Source: Ypsolopha sequella (lineage: Eukaryota > Arthropoda > Insecta > Lepidoptera > Ypsolophidae). Taken from it: DNA of 64,000 nucleotides. The position numbers and the translations under genes were made by a program. The stretch is from positions 23,973,045-24,037,044 of the forward strand of contig OW203990.1 of NCBI GenBank assembly GCA_934047225.1. Direction: 5' to 3'. Under the pieces are notes generated by a model, which worked only from the letters and a program-made list of their open reading frames with translations, had not been told where the DNA came from and made no database searches. This document shows, piece after piece, positions 1 to 10,740 of the stretch (position 1 is its first letter; every line of letters starts with the position of its first letter).

Positions 1-918
1 AAACGAAACACTCCTTTTAAAAATGATAAGCCCGGAAAAAAATGGTACAATAGTTTTCTGTCAAGGCACCCTGAAATATCCAAGAGAGTTCCACAGGCCC
101 TATCAACATGCAGAGCAGCAGTAACTGAGCTAAATATCAGAAACTGGTTTACCAATGTACGATCATACTTTACAGAAAAAAACTTAATGGAAATATTTGA
201 TGACCCTAGAAGAGTATTTAATTGTGATGAGTCAGGATTCTATTTATCACCAAAAGAAAAACAAGTATTAGTGAGAAAAGGATCAAAAAAAGTTTACAGC
301 CGCATAGATAACGATGAAAAAGAATGCCTAACAGTTCTATTAACCATTGGGGCAGATGGAGCTGTGCTACCTCCTTTAGTGCTTTACCCCTACAAAAGAT
401 GTGTGCCTTCAGCAGTTATAACACAAATGCCACGCCAATGGGCCATAGGACATTCTGAATCTGGATGGATGACAAGCGAAAGTTTCTATGAGTATATTAC
501 AAATGTGTTTTTACGTTGGCTTCAAGAAGCCAATATACCATTGCCAGTCGTTTTATTCCTAGATGGCCATTCTTCACACATAAACTTGACAATCTCGGAA
601 TTCTGTAAAGATAACGGTATCATACTGACTGCTTTTTATCCTAATGCTACCCACCGTCTCCAACCACTAGATGTTGGTGTATTTTATCCGATCAAAAACA
701 AATGGCGAAATGATATTTCATCCTGGAGAATGAATAATGGTGGTAGAAAATTGCAAAGGAGTGAATTTGCCAAGTTGCTTCAAAAGACGTTAGATACGAC
801 TTTAGCTACTGATATAATTAAAAATGCTTTCTTAGCATGTGGAATTGTCCCATTTAATGAAAAGAATATTGATTTTTCCAAATTAGTTAAAATAACGGTC
901 AGGAAACAAAATGTCTAG
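1..918 (+). CDS. Pogo/Tigger-like (CENP-B/jerky family) DDE transposase, 5' end outside window
   Basis: The frame is open from base 1 to the stop at 916-918 (305 codons), so the N-terminal DNA-binding part lies left of the window. The first ~60 codons, including GKKWYNSFLSRHPEIS, resemble the end of the CENP-B-type HTH region. The DDE_1 catalytic core follows: FNCDESGF near 220-243, VVLFLDGHSSH near 547-579, and HRLQPLDVGVF near 652-684 with the third Asp. About 35 residues separate the second and third Asp, a DD35D-like spacing typical of pogo-type cut-and-paste enzymes acting in the nucleus. The stop comes too early for the family, and homologous C-terminal sequence continues downstream in other frames, so the copy is broken. 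Mobile element, not host gene. Confidence 0.85.
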   Translation, partial: KRNTPFKNDKPGKKWYNSFLSRHPEISKRVPQALSTCRAAVTELNIRNWFTNVRSYFTEKNLMEIFDDPRRVFNCDESGFYLSPKEKQVLVRKGSKKVYSRIDNDEKECLTVLLTIGADGAVLPPLVLYPYKRCVPSAVITQMPRQWAIGHSESGWMTSESFYEYITNVFLRWLQEANIPLPVVLFLDGHSSHINLTISEFCKDNGIILTAFYPNATHRLQPLDVGVFYPIKNKWRNDISSWRMNNGGRKLQRSEFAKLLQKTLDTTLATDIIKNAFLACGIVPFNEKNIDFSKLVKITVRKQNV

Positions 919-2416
919 TCACCCACAGAACTCAGAAGACAAAGAAGATAGCAATACCCAGAGCAGCGGTGATATTACTAACTTGCAGTTAATAAATGAA
1001 GTTGAGAAAATGATAGATACGAGTAAAAGTGTATTAGAAAAGTTTAGAAAGGCAAAGTCTTTAACGGACATAGAAGAAAAGTATATTGCCTTATATGAGT
1101 TCTGGAAAAATCTTTACCCAAAAAGTCTAGATAATGAGAGATCTAGTCACGATATTACCTTGGAAAATAACTTGATTATTGAATCTGCAAACCAAACACT
1201 TAAAAAGATCAGTCTTGAAGATTTCTGGTTTAAAATTGAAGCTAAAGTAGGAACTGACGGTGCTTTGGAATTTGACGCCATTATTCCTGCAACTACATTA
1301 TTTGAGGATAATGTTCGAACATATCAAACAACTACTACAAATGAAGATCTTGATCGGAATCTACAATAGCCAACAGACTTTACAAAACTTTATGATTGAG
1401 CAGAAAACACCTATCAAAGTAAATATGTCCCTTACGACTAACACATACTCTGATTTAACATCTAAACATAGAGTACCATCTGAATATCGACAATACCTAT
1501 GCCCTGCAACAGTTCCATCCACATTCAGTAATATAACACCTATTAAACAGTGTGAGCAATTTGACGAACCAAAGGAAAATTATCCCACACCATTCAAAAA
1601 GGCTTTATTTTTGCCAGAAAAAAATATAAGAAAAAGAGGAGGCCCCGTAAAAAAGCAGAAGATATATCCTACTGTGTGTATTAGTGATGAATTTATAAAC
1701 TTTCAAAGAAGACAAGCAGAAGAAAAAAAGAAAAAAGACGCTGAAAAATTCGAGAGAGCTAAAAAAAAGAGAAGAAAAAAAGAAACAGATACAAGAAAAA
1801 AATAGTAAATCTGTGGCAAATAAGACTAAAATCACAAGCATACAGAAAAAAGTAATGAAAAATACAAATAATGAGCAACAAATAACACCTGTCAAGAATT
1901 CTAGTATGGCCTCAGGAATAAGTGACACAAAAAACAATGAAAATGGAATTAAAATAAAACAAAACATTACACAGAAAGAACCAAAGCCATCAACAAGTAC
2001 ATGTACAACTAATTTATTCAAGGAAAAGAAAAGATTAAGAACCCCATCTACTAGTTCTTCCTCTGAAAATAGCAGTTTACACAAACAAAGATTGTGGAAT
2101 GAATCAGATGACTCGTCAGATGATCTTTTCAGTTTCGGCTTAAAGTAACATCGAAAAACCTCACCAAAGGAGAGAAAAGAACGTCAAGTGAAATATAGAA
2201 TTGATGATTCAGTACTTTTAAAGCTCGACCACAATTATAAAGTTGGCAGTATAGTTGCTAAAAATGAAACAATGTATTTTGTTACATTATTAGAAACAAA
2301 AAAGACAAATAGGCAACTGAGATTTGCATAACCTAAGAAAAAAATTGCCACAGAAATTGAAAAAGAAAAAGTTGTAAAGACAGTTAAACTTATTGAAACT
2401 GAAGATGATGTTTTCA
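911..2416 (+). pseudogene. Frameshifted C-terminal region of the same pogo/Tigger-like transposase
   Basis: Coding sequence continues past the stop at 916-918 but jumps frame: one frame to 1369 (acidic, helical), another to about 1803, another at 1813-2148 (Ser/Lys-rich), and a last open piece at about 2230-2330 that reads like the short beta-rich tail of these proteins (YKVGSIVAKNETMYFVTLL). The middle part carries the family's usual signature: YRQYLCPATVPSTFSNITP, then PFKKALFLPE, then a Lys/Glu-rich helix from an AEEKKKKDAEKFERAKKKRR run. Each piece fits the expected order, so I read one gene broken by at least three frameshifts or stops rather than several small genes. It cannot make a full transposase. 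Confidence 0.7.
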
Positions 2417-2460
2417 TACTTCAAATAGCAAGGACTGTAATTATTTTAATTTCTAAATTT

Positions 2461-3010
2461 TATAAATAAAGTACAAGTTTTTACCGTTTTGTTTATCTTT
2501 GAATTCTTAGTAGTTACGAATTTCTTTCATTAATTACTCTAAAAGATATAAAAAATTACCACAGTATCTAATTACAGTTTAAAAATAAAGAAAAAGTAGA
2601 AAAAATAAGTAAAATAAGATAAAATACATTTCGACAAACATATGAAGTTTATCTGGATAGCGACAAACATGAAAAAATGCAAAATATACTATATATAAGA
2701 GATAATTAAAGCCTAAATTAACAAAAAAAAATTAAATTAAAAAAATTAATCTATATATTTTGATATTTTGATTTCTTAAGTAACTTTTAACTCTATTTTT
2801 ATGAGATAATAGCATTTTTGAAAATTTTTAGAATGGTGGTCGAAAACGGGTTACTTGCTTGATGGTATCAGGAAAACTTTGACTAAGCGCTTTTTGCTAC
2901 TTTTCCACGAATCCGTCCCTCTCGCACTGAGGGTTTTTTCGCATAGAGCAACAGAAACGCTAAAACTTTTACCAATCGCCTTAAAGATTAATGTCAAACA
3001 TTTGTTTCAG
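2461..3010. other. AT-rich non-coding stretch ahead of the first FLYWCH exon
   Basis: Between the dead transposase and E1 the DNA is very A/T-rich with no open frame of interest and no clear terminal repeats. The last bases (tttgtttcag) are the acceptor of E1. Nothing else recognised. Confidence 0.6.
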
Positions 3011-3207
3011 GACCAGTGCCCGTATTCGCAACATCCAGATTCGGGAACCCAGTAATAGAGTATGGAGGTTATCGATTCAACAAACATTCAGCAAGCAAGT
3101 TCCCCAAAGGTGTATGGGTGTGCACCAGGGTCTCTCTGGGATGTAAGGCGAAACTTATGACTATGGAAGACCAGCTTATAAGTATTGCGAATATTCACAA
3201 TCATTAG
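3011..3207 (+). CDS. mod(mdg4): FLYWCH alternative last exon E1 (subfamily A), mod(mdg4)-like
   Basis: The acceptor tttgtttcag ends at 3010. Two bases (GA) complete an upstream codon, then 64 residues run to the stop at 3205-3207. The finger reads FATSRFGNPVIEYGGYRF, then WVCTRVSLGCKAKL, then HNH at the very end, giving the C, C, H-x-H zinc ligands and the aromatic residues of the family. FLYWCH fingers of this gene are thought to give each isoform its protein-partner or chromatin specificity. There is no usable start codon in good context and no donor site, so it is a terminal exon. A possible poly(A) signal AATAAA lies at 3290. Its closest relative is E14, about 70% identical by eye. The gene name rests on architecture only. 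Confidence 0.88.
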
Positions 3208-4080
3208 TTTATTTTCACACCAGGTGCTCGACAATGTTCAATTCCGTCGTTTTTTGAACTTCAATCTGCAATTTTTGTCTGCTTTTTTAAATAAATAGAT
3301 CGTATGTAAAACGTATGTAATTTTAATGATAAATTTTTTCGTGCTTTTAAACCGATCTTATACGTATTTACAGGAAGTGACGTAATCATATTAGGTTAAA
3401 TGGGCGGATCCTACTCAGACTTTAGGATGCGTTCAAAAATATGTTTTTGTATTTAAATGTGTGAAGCTTAAACGACTCGGTGATTTGCGTCGTCGATGCA
3501 TCAGAGGTCGTAGTAACGACCTAAAAATACAAAAACCAAAGCTAGAGGCTTTTAAGGGCTGCTCTTGCTGTGCAGCCTCTAAATGCAGGAATAACATCCC
3601 TCCACCTATCAGGTCTTAGTTATCACTTCCCAGTTTCAAGAAGTATTGTAGGGATTAGCTGCTGCAATTACAATTAAGGCGTATGACCACGCTAAATAAG
3701 CAACTCGATGCGTGTCGGTACAAATATCAACGGAATTGACATTGAAATAATGTTCAATTCAGCGTGTCTTGAAAAGTGGCTGTTACGACAACCACTGCGT
3801 CTCCGGCTAGCGCAAAATAGGAGAAAATAATACTTTTCACATGCACGCCATGAACGGAATAAAAATTTTGAACTTAAATTTTTTAAGTTCTTAAATTTGG
3901 TGAAATAATAATTAAAATCGCTTTAGGCGTTTGGAAGCAGTAAGAGAATTCTTGTGTTAATCATGTGAAACTTTCGATGACCTTACTTACAATAGAAAAA
4001 CTGTTTATGAAACTTAAAATTTATTTTTGACTCTATAATACCTATCATGTATTTTTATAAAATTTTTGGACCACCCGTGT
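3208..4080. other. Intronic repeat-derived DNA
   Basis: No gene seen. The part around 3700-3850, ending in cgcaaaataggagaaaataatacttttcaca, closely resembles 49705-49860 inside the hAT-like element, so it is a dispersed repeat (the shared core is given here by position only: 3806-3841 and 49825-49855). Confidence 0.5.
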
Positions 4081-4745
4081 GGGAAGAGTAGGCCTGCAAA
4101 GACAGGTCCAAATTGCAGTTGGCATATCCATTCGCCTTAAAATAGAGTAAGGATTTCCCTAGCCATCCAACGCGGGAACGCAGCCAGCGTAATGGGGACC
4201 TTGTGCCGAGTACGATGAGGGGCGGTCTTTTTGATAGTTAGGGTCTTATTTGTAAGGTAATTTTGTTTTTATAGTAGGTTTAGATACATTATTTTAAGGT
4301 TTAGGGTTCTGTTTATTCAAAATTATAATGTATTGATTTTGATTTTTGCAATAATATTTTTAATGCAATACATATAATTTAGCAGTATATATTACTTAAA
4401 ATATTTAAAGACATAATTTTAATAATTATTTTACTAGTTAGTATCTGCCTTTTATATCTGTTTCAAAATTCAATAATATATATATTGTGTTTCGTGTAAT
4501 TTGAGTAAGTTAAATATAAAACTCAAGATTAAATATAAAATTTTAGTTATAAGTTTAGTTAGTTTTGCACAGGCGTTTACAGAATAACAGCGTCCCACAT
4601 GCTTCTGTGGCTTGTGAGACAGAAGCTGAGTCAACGTCCTTTTTAACTTAATCACAATTTGTTTTTGATTTTATTGTTAATATTAAGTATACTTTATGTC
4701 ATAACTGTAAGGTTTGTTAAATAAAACTCTTTTTATTTATTTATT
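4081..4745 (+). mobile_element. Probable 3' end of a non-LTR retrotransposon
   Basis: Near 4153-4204 one frame reads ISLAIQRGNAASVMGTL and stops, a tail I associate with C-termini of insect LINE reverse-transcriptase ORFs, though not securely. About 540 bp of A/T-rich, 3'-UTR-like sequence follows and ends in aataaaactctttttattta. The rest of the element is absent, as expected of a 5'-truncated LINE insertion. Confidence 0.4.
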
Positions 4746-4922
4746 TTTTGATGACGTCATTGAAGGTCAAATGAAAGATTATCACTTTTTTATTTTATAA
4801 ATACGCACGCTTATTTTAAAATCTGTATACTAGAAACAGTTAAGGAGAGCTATTTCTCGAAACGATTTTAGAATCAAAAATATTGGCGAAAAAAAAGAGG
4901 CCAATTTTGTATATCATGCACA

Positions 4923-4948
4923 CCTAACCTAACCTAACCTAACCTAAC
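4923..4948. repeat. (CCTAA)5 insect telomere-type short tandem repeat
   Basis: Five consecutive CCTAA units, the complement of the insect telomere repeat TTAGG. It is short and internal, so probably a microsatellite or a healed break rather than a telomere. Confidence 0.8.
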
Positions 4949-5571
4949 ATCAAGTTTGTCATTATTTAGGGTCAAGAGACTTAGGGTTGATCTGAAATTT
5001 ATTATAACCTGCTGATCAATAATCGAAGCAGAATGCAAAAAAAGGTGTGGAAGCCACAAAACACTGTGTTGATATATTTATTATTATAAGAATTTCAAAG
5101 ATTACGAATTCTGATAAAAATAATGAGTGATGAGATCAGGAAAATATTATGGTTCTGCACACCAGTTAAACGCACAAGACATACACCTCTTTTTTACGCT
5201 AGTTCAAACCGAACCAAATACGCCGAAAATTCTATAACAAAACGGGTACCTAACCTTCAATAGAAAGTTTGACGAACTTGATCCATTTGTCGTCTCAAAA
5301 CAAACATTTAAAAAGCAGATACAATCTGTACTGCTACAGCTTTAAATATGTTCTTGCTCCTCGCGTATACATACATAGCATTATACTCTCTCACTCTTTG
5401 ACACAAACTGAAAATAATGAAAAATTACTACACCTACACTACATCCCTCTTACACACGTATATACACCCTCATACTCACCCTGACACACATATTAACTCT
5501 CAATTGAATGTTTAACTTAAATCTAACTAAAATTAATATGATAGAATTAAACGAGACTTGTAATTAATGAT

Positions 5572-5741
5572 TTATATAAAAACGGCTCACCTCAATACGT
5601 GCTATGATCAGGAAAGCCGATGAGGTGTAACGTCGTCGCGTAAACGTCTTCACTCGCCCAGATGAAGGCAGTCTAAATCTGCTGAAACTGGTCGGCTTTC
5701 CCGATCATAATACGTATTGAGGTGAGCCATTTTTATATAAA
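5572..5741. mobile_element. Palindromic MITE (GGCTCACCTCAATACG ends)
   Basis: The left end ttatataaaaacggctcacc is matched inverted at the right end (ggtgagccatttttatataa). Total about 170 bp with no coding capacity. A shorter relative with the same cacctcaat/aggtgagccg ends lies at 31931-32026. Confidence 0.7.
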
Positions 5742-6444
5742 TTAAGTTTAATATTTGTCCTTTTTTGTACTATTTTTTTATTACTAATCAAATTTTTTGT
5801 ATACCATCGATTTCTTGTTTGCATGCTTTTTACAATTTAAGTTACTATATGAAGAATCCGATATTGGCCTCTGTTCAGGTAATCTTTTCTGTTATTATTG
5901 TTTTGTTATGTGCTGTGGATTTCTGTGTGAATAATAAAATAAATAAAATAAAGGATCACAGAAGTGTTCTGACCCCGGAGTCCATTTAAACTTAACCATT
6001 TTTATGTAAATCTGTAATGCTACGCTCAAGATTCAAGATGGCGCCCGTGACGGACATAAGACCTGCTTTATTCCCTAAGTGAACAGTCTACTATTGCTGA
6101 AACTCCAATAACATGTATTATCGAATTAATTACGTGCATTTAAAGAGTAAATGCATAATCTGTTAGTGTAAGATTACAAATACAATAAAATAAACGCAAG
6201 CATTATTTCCCTTTTTTTTTTAAATAAATATTTATATTTGCCTATAATAAGCTTTTCATTTAATTTAATAATTATAAACACAAAAAGAACAGTTTTATGT
6301 ATTTTCGAGATATATTTCGGCCCACTCTGGGGCCGGCATTAGTCGAATGTTTTTTTTTTAATACATATCACAAATGGTGCTCAAGATTAAAAAATAAATT
6401 GCTTGTTTTATATATTTTATTTAATGATGTTATCAACTCAACAG

Positions 6445-6662
6445 TAATATTCACCTCATCAAGGCGTGGTTATCCAATGATCCAGTTCGACGGTCATCGC
6501 TTCACTAAGCACCAGGAGATGTTCTCCAAGATTCGCTGGACTTGCTACAGGAAGCGCAACTATGGATGTCGCGCCGCTGTCACCACTGTTGATAACGTCA
6601 TCGTCAAATATATAAATACTCATAATCATGAAAGACCCATATCAGACACATATTTCTTCTAG
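6445..6662 (+). CDS. mod(mdg4): FLYWCH alternative last exon E2 (subfamily B)
   Basis: The acceptor tatcaactcaacag ends at 6444 and two bases (TA) finish the incoming codon. Seventy-one residues follow: FTSSRRGYPMIQFDGHRF, RWTCYRKRNYGCRAAV, then THNH and a 9-residue tail ending in FF before the stop. The open frame extends further left, but this side is A/T-rich intron without homology, so the acceptor decides the start. From about codon 12 to the HNH the DNA is nearly identical to E15 at 44 kb, while the first ~40 bases differ much more, suggesting a recent conversion tract. Confidence 0.88.
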
Positions 6663-6839
6663 TAGGTAAAAACATACCAAAAACAAGGTGTTTGTATAGT
6701 TCAGGAAATATAATTTGAGCTGATGATTGGGACGGCTTAACTATTGTGTTCTAATAGGGTCATTAAATCAGAATACGTGTTTACATAAACAATGTATTTG
6801 GAGTAAAAGGTTTTGATACATTTTAATGAGTACAGGCCT

Positions 6840-6992
6840 CGTAGCACAGTCTTTAATCGCGCGCGATGCCACTGTGATGAATCACAGGTGCGAGAAGCGC
6901 GACACGATGATTTTGCGATTAAACAGTACGTCACGCTCCTCGCACTTGTGATTCAAATAGTGGCGTCGTGCGCGATTAAAAACTATGCTACG
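6840..6992. mobile_element. Palindromic MITE, family with GTAGCAYAGTSTTTAATCGCGCGC ends, copy 1
   Basis: About 153 bp forming a near-complete hairpin: cgtagcacagtctttaatcg at the left is matched by cgattaaaaactatgctacg at the right, with an inner pair based on gaatcacaggtgcgag and ctcgcacttgtgattc. Other copies are at 8546-8698 and 41152-41304. No coding capacity. Confidence 0.8.
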
Positions 6993-7577
6993 CCTGTTGG
7001 TCCTCTAAGAAGGCCGTTTTGCATGAATCACATTATGATTCTGTTCTAATGCCGTCTCTTTTGCACGCGTGAAAAATCTTTGACTCTATTCTACTTTCAA
7101 ATAATTTTATAATTCACCCAAGTCGGCCTGTTTAGAACCCATGGTCAGAGAATATAAAGTATTACCATGGTGTTCATCACACCTGAACCCATTAGTGAAT
7201 ATTTTCTAAATTTTATATTATTTTACTATCTCGTACATACCCTGTGTGGGTAAATAAAAATGTTGAGTAAAAATGGGGGCCTTTTTCTTACGATTCAAGT
7301 TACTTCTAAAGAATTAGAAGTCTCAACATTTGTTGTTCGCAGTTTAGAGATAGCAGTGAGCGTGACGACTTACTGGTACGTGCCTCTATTGTTCGATTGT
7401 TATCCAAAGCTAATCCGAATTGGCTCAAATTATATTTCCTAAACTACATAGTGTGGCTAATCTTTTATAAAAAATATGTATACATATTTTATTTCTTAAC
7501 CATTATGATGCTTTGTTACTAGAACCTAACTACGTTAAAAAGATCAACCCTCATAGATGTCTGCTCTATTGTTTCAG

Positions 7578-7801
7578 CGATGTTCGTGCCGGGTCCGAAG
7601 GGCAGGAAGCTGCTAATTCTCAATGGCTACACGTACTTCTGTCAGACAGTCTCTGCAAATGGCTTCAGGAAGCGTTGGTTGTGTTCTTCACACACCAGCA
7701 AACAATGTCGTGCAGTGATACACACATACGACGGAGTGATTATCAAAATGAACCAAAGTCATAACCATAAGGTAAAGCCACGATATTTAAATATAGTATA
7801 A
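7578..7801 (+). CDS. mod(mdg4): FLYWCH alternative last exon E3 (subfamily C)
   Basis: The acceptor ctgctctattgtttcag ends at 7577. CG completes the incoming codon and an ATG follows by chance as the first whole codon. Seventy-three residues: MFVPGPKGRKLLILNGYTYF, RWLCSSHTSKQCRAVI, SHNHK and a 9-residue tail. All zinc ligands are present. E16 at 45.6 kb is a close paralog, with about 90% DNA identity by eye including the ~16 intron bases before the acceptor. A possible poly(A) signal (AATAAA) lies near 7897. Confidence 0.88.
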
Positions 7802-8421
7802 TACTCGTGAATCTTGTTCAGAACCAAATTACAACACTTTTTATATGTTTCATGACTTTAATTTATAAATTGTGTTTTTTGTATAGTGAAAAGTACAATA
7901 AATAAATAATTCCAATTATTTCTGAAAGGTATTTTTGATAGTATTGTGTACAACAACTAATTACACCTGGAAGATTATTTAAGACGATAATTGGCTCACT
8001 TAAGATTGAATGTACACTGGCAGTAGGTGTTGGATTATGCCTAACGTGACCATACGTCCCCCTTTGGGCGGCACAGTCCCGAATTTAGGCTGTCTGTCTC
8101 GCTGTCCCTAGCGAGTGCAAAAATGTCCCGGTTTCGCAAACAGACCAAATGATTTTATTAAATATACCTTTATTTTTTGGCCTTGAAGTTCTATTCCTGC
8201 TTAAAAAGTAAACCTGATATTTTAAAAATGATTTGCTACGTCGACAAATATAAAACAACTGCCTAGATGTGAGATTCCATTAAGTCCTAAGCTAAAATGT
8301 ATGTGAACCTATAAGTGGACAGTTTTATTTTAAATAAAACCTAGTAAAAGGCATTTTTTTTTTCTAAATTATTTTCGTAGGCGTCCCGATCTGAGGGAAA
8401 AATTAAATGGTCAAGTTAATT
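7802..8421. other. Intronic repeat-like DNA
   Basis: Poly(A) signals of E3, then a stretch near 8041-8150 with alternating tccc/gtccc words that looks repeat-derived. No open frame of note. Confidence 0.4.
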
Positions 8422-8801
8422 ATGCCTTGATTACACTTACGAGTTCAGAGTACTCGGACTGGTACTGTACAGTATAGGCCGAGTACTGTCTCGCCACTGT
8501 ACTCGTTACAGAGTTTCAGAAGTTTAGTCTACCTTCACCTGCATTCGTAGCACAGTGTTTAATCGCGCGCGACGCGACTTAGTTGAATCACAATTGCGAA
8601 GAGCGTGACACGATGTTTTTGCAATTAAACAGTATGTCACGTTCCTCGCACCTGTGATTCAAGTAAGTGCGTCGCGCGCGATTGAGCACTGTGTTACGGG
8701 GCCTGGTTGAGTGAAGACATCGCGGGACGTCATCGGTGCCGTGGACAGTACCAGTCCGAGTACTGTCTCGCCATTGTACTCGTTACGTGTAATCAAGGCA
8801 T
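8422..8801. mobile_element. Terminal-inverted-repeat element (ATGCCTTGATTACAC ends) interrupted by a MITE
   Basis: The left end atgccttgattacac is exactly inverted at 8787-8801, and subterminal words (gtactcggactggtactg / cagtaccagtccgagtac) are also inverted. A GTAGCA-family MITE sits inside. Part of the interior is repeated just outside at 8810-8880, showing how the pieces were assembled. Confidence 0.65.
8546..8698. mobile_element. GTAGCA-family palindromic MITE, copy 2 (nested)
   Basis: Starts cgtagcacagtgtttaatcg and ends with its diverged complement at 8698. Same length and inner structure as 6840-6992. It lies within the 8422-8801 element, so it inserted later. Confidence 0.75.
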
Positions 8802-10121
8802 TAGTCAACCAGTTTCAGAAGTTTAGTCTACCTTCGCCTGGTGTATGAAGACATTTCGAGACGTCATCGGTGCCATGGACGTGACCCATCTGTGACGTGA
8901 CTGCTCAGACTGGATTATTGTATGATTAATCAAACAGCATGGGAAACTAACAAAACTTACACCATATTATTTCATTCAATTTTGTTCCTTAAATTGATAA
9001 GACAATGCTCTTGGTTAAATTAAATATTCTTCAGCTAAATTGATATAGAAGTAATCCGCTTTGAATTTAAATGAAATAGATTTATTTATGCAATATAGGT
9101 ATACAGTAATGCAATGTACAGTCAGTAAACGATGGAAAGTAATCTAGATGGTGTTTAGAGCGAAAACATAATATTATGTCTAAAGTTGGAATTTTGTTTA
9201 AAATTGCATAACTTCTTTTTGTAATGTAATAATCTTGTAATTATGTTGTTTAAGTCTTTGTGTACCTACTTTATTCATTTGGAACTGTACCTAGTTCATC
9301 CATAGAGAGCTGGCGGTGTTGTGGTGATATGGGCGCTTCTTGGTTTACCACTATTTTTCACTTTTTATTATTACAATTATTTTTATACGTTTATTTATAA
9401 ACCATAGGAAATTATTTATTTAGTCAGTTAAATATATTTAATATTATGAATTTATCATATAACTCTGAACTGTTTCAATCGCTAGACTCAAATGACTCTT
9501 TTAATGATGCTTTAGATGACTCTATAGGTAATGTGCATCTTAGTGATTTACTTCACAATACTTTTGTGCCACATAATTACAACAATATAAATACAACAAA
9601 TAATTACACAAAATTACAATAAAAGCCTATGGTAAATAATTGGCGGCCGATGTATGGATTTCTGACGTATTTTGACAGAAATGCGTGCTTCGACCGCCAT
9701 TTATAAAATGCTTATACTAGTATATTATATTTGTCGTAGGCACATCGTAGAATTGGCCATATTTTGATCTGCCTAGACATATCATGTATCTGTTAAAACT
9801 AAGGGTGTCGACTCGCTCCACTTCGCTCGGCTCCCTAAATTTATTTACATGTAAACCTAACACGCTCCTCGCACCGCTATTTTTGACTTTTGATGAAAGA
9901 TTTTTGATTTCATACTTAACGATCTGCTTACGACATATCCAACACCAAAATTTCAGGGCTCAGCAGGCTCCATAGATACTATTAAAACACTATAGAAGAA
10001 ATATTAAATAAATTAGTTTATATTTAATATGCTTTGATCATATAATGTATATTGGGTACACATATTTAATATATTCTATTAAATAAATATGAAATATCAG
10101 TTGATTTTACATATATATTAT
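8802..10121. other. A/T-rich intron with repeat remnants
   Basis: Contains a second copy of the gacgtcatcggtgccatgg segment (8810-8890), then A/T-rich DNA. A 58-codon frame from ATG at 9446 to 9622, acidic and Ser/Asn-rich (MNLSYNSELFQSLDSNDSFN...), has no recognised domain and may be a LINE remnant. No FLYWCH cassette seen. Confidence 0.4.
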
Positions 10122-10303
10122 AGATATTCTATCTCATGAAGTCCGCTTGGTTGTGGTTGTAGTAGTAACGTGTACAGATACGCTTGTTTTGTGTGTTTTT
10201 TGCATTTCGTACCACTCCCGAGATTACGCACACTAAAAAATGTGCGTGTGCACGAGTCATTTAACAACCACAGCTAAACGGACTTCGTGAAATAGAATAT
10301 CTG
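10122..10303. mobile_element. MITE ending 26 bases before the E4 exon
   Basis: The inverted arms agatattctatctcatgaag and cttcgtgaaatagaatatct bound about 180 bp, with inner arms based on gtccg...ggttgtggttg and caaccacag...cggac. The right end lies so close to the exon at 10330 that the likely branch-point zone of E4 is in or next to the element. Confidence 0.7.
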
Positions 10304-10329
10304 TGCTGATTAAGTTTTTTTTTTTACAG

Positions 10330-10523
10330 TTCAGATGATTATGTCAAAGAACAACCGACCATTGCTCATCGTAGACGGTCACAAATACTTCAAGAAACGC
10401 GAGAATGGATATTTATCGTTCTGGGCCTGTTCCACCCATCACAACAAACGGTGTAAGGCTTCACTGGTCACTGATAGAAATTGTGTTGTGTTGAAGATGA
10501 ATACAAGACACGAGCATTTCTGA
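10330..10523 (+). CDS. mod(mdg4): FLYWCH alternative last exon E4
   Basis: The acceptor is a T-run then tttttacag, ending at 10329. Two bases (TT), then CAG, then ATG. Sixty-three residues: MSKNNRPLLIVDGHKYFKKR, FWACSTHHNKRCKASL, RHEHF and stop. It is a single compact finger ending one residue after the H-x-H pair. It has no close partner elsewhere in the window, so it is either unique to the left block or too diverged to pair. A possible AATAAA lies at 10667. Confidence 0.87.
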
Positions 10524-10740
10524 GATTTTGCAATTTTTTTAAATTATTTTGTAAAATATTGACTACCTCTTTGTACACCCTTACAAAGATTGTACTTGGA
10601 CCTGCATATATGGCCTAATAGTACATTAAATTTTAAAATGATTATGTTAATAACTGTTATGTATGCAATAAAGAATTATGGATATATATTTCTTTGGTAG
10701 AAATAATTTGAACTTATTTGTATTTACGTTTTTTGTAGAC

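Noticed and set aside
1605..2084. 159-codon minus-strand frame, very Phe/Leu/Ser-rich, that looks like a membrane protein
   Set aside because: It is the complement of the Lys/Glu-rich helix of the broken transposase; AAA/GAA codons read backwards give Phe.
4923..4948. Chromosome end
   Set aside because: Only five units, with unique-looking DNA and genes on both sides.
9446..9622. 58-codon acidic frame as a host gene
   Set aside because: Short, Asn/Ser-rich, no domain, no splice context in phase with the array; more likely a retroelement remnant.
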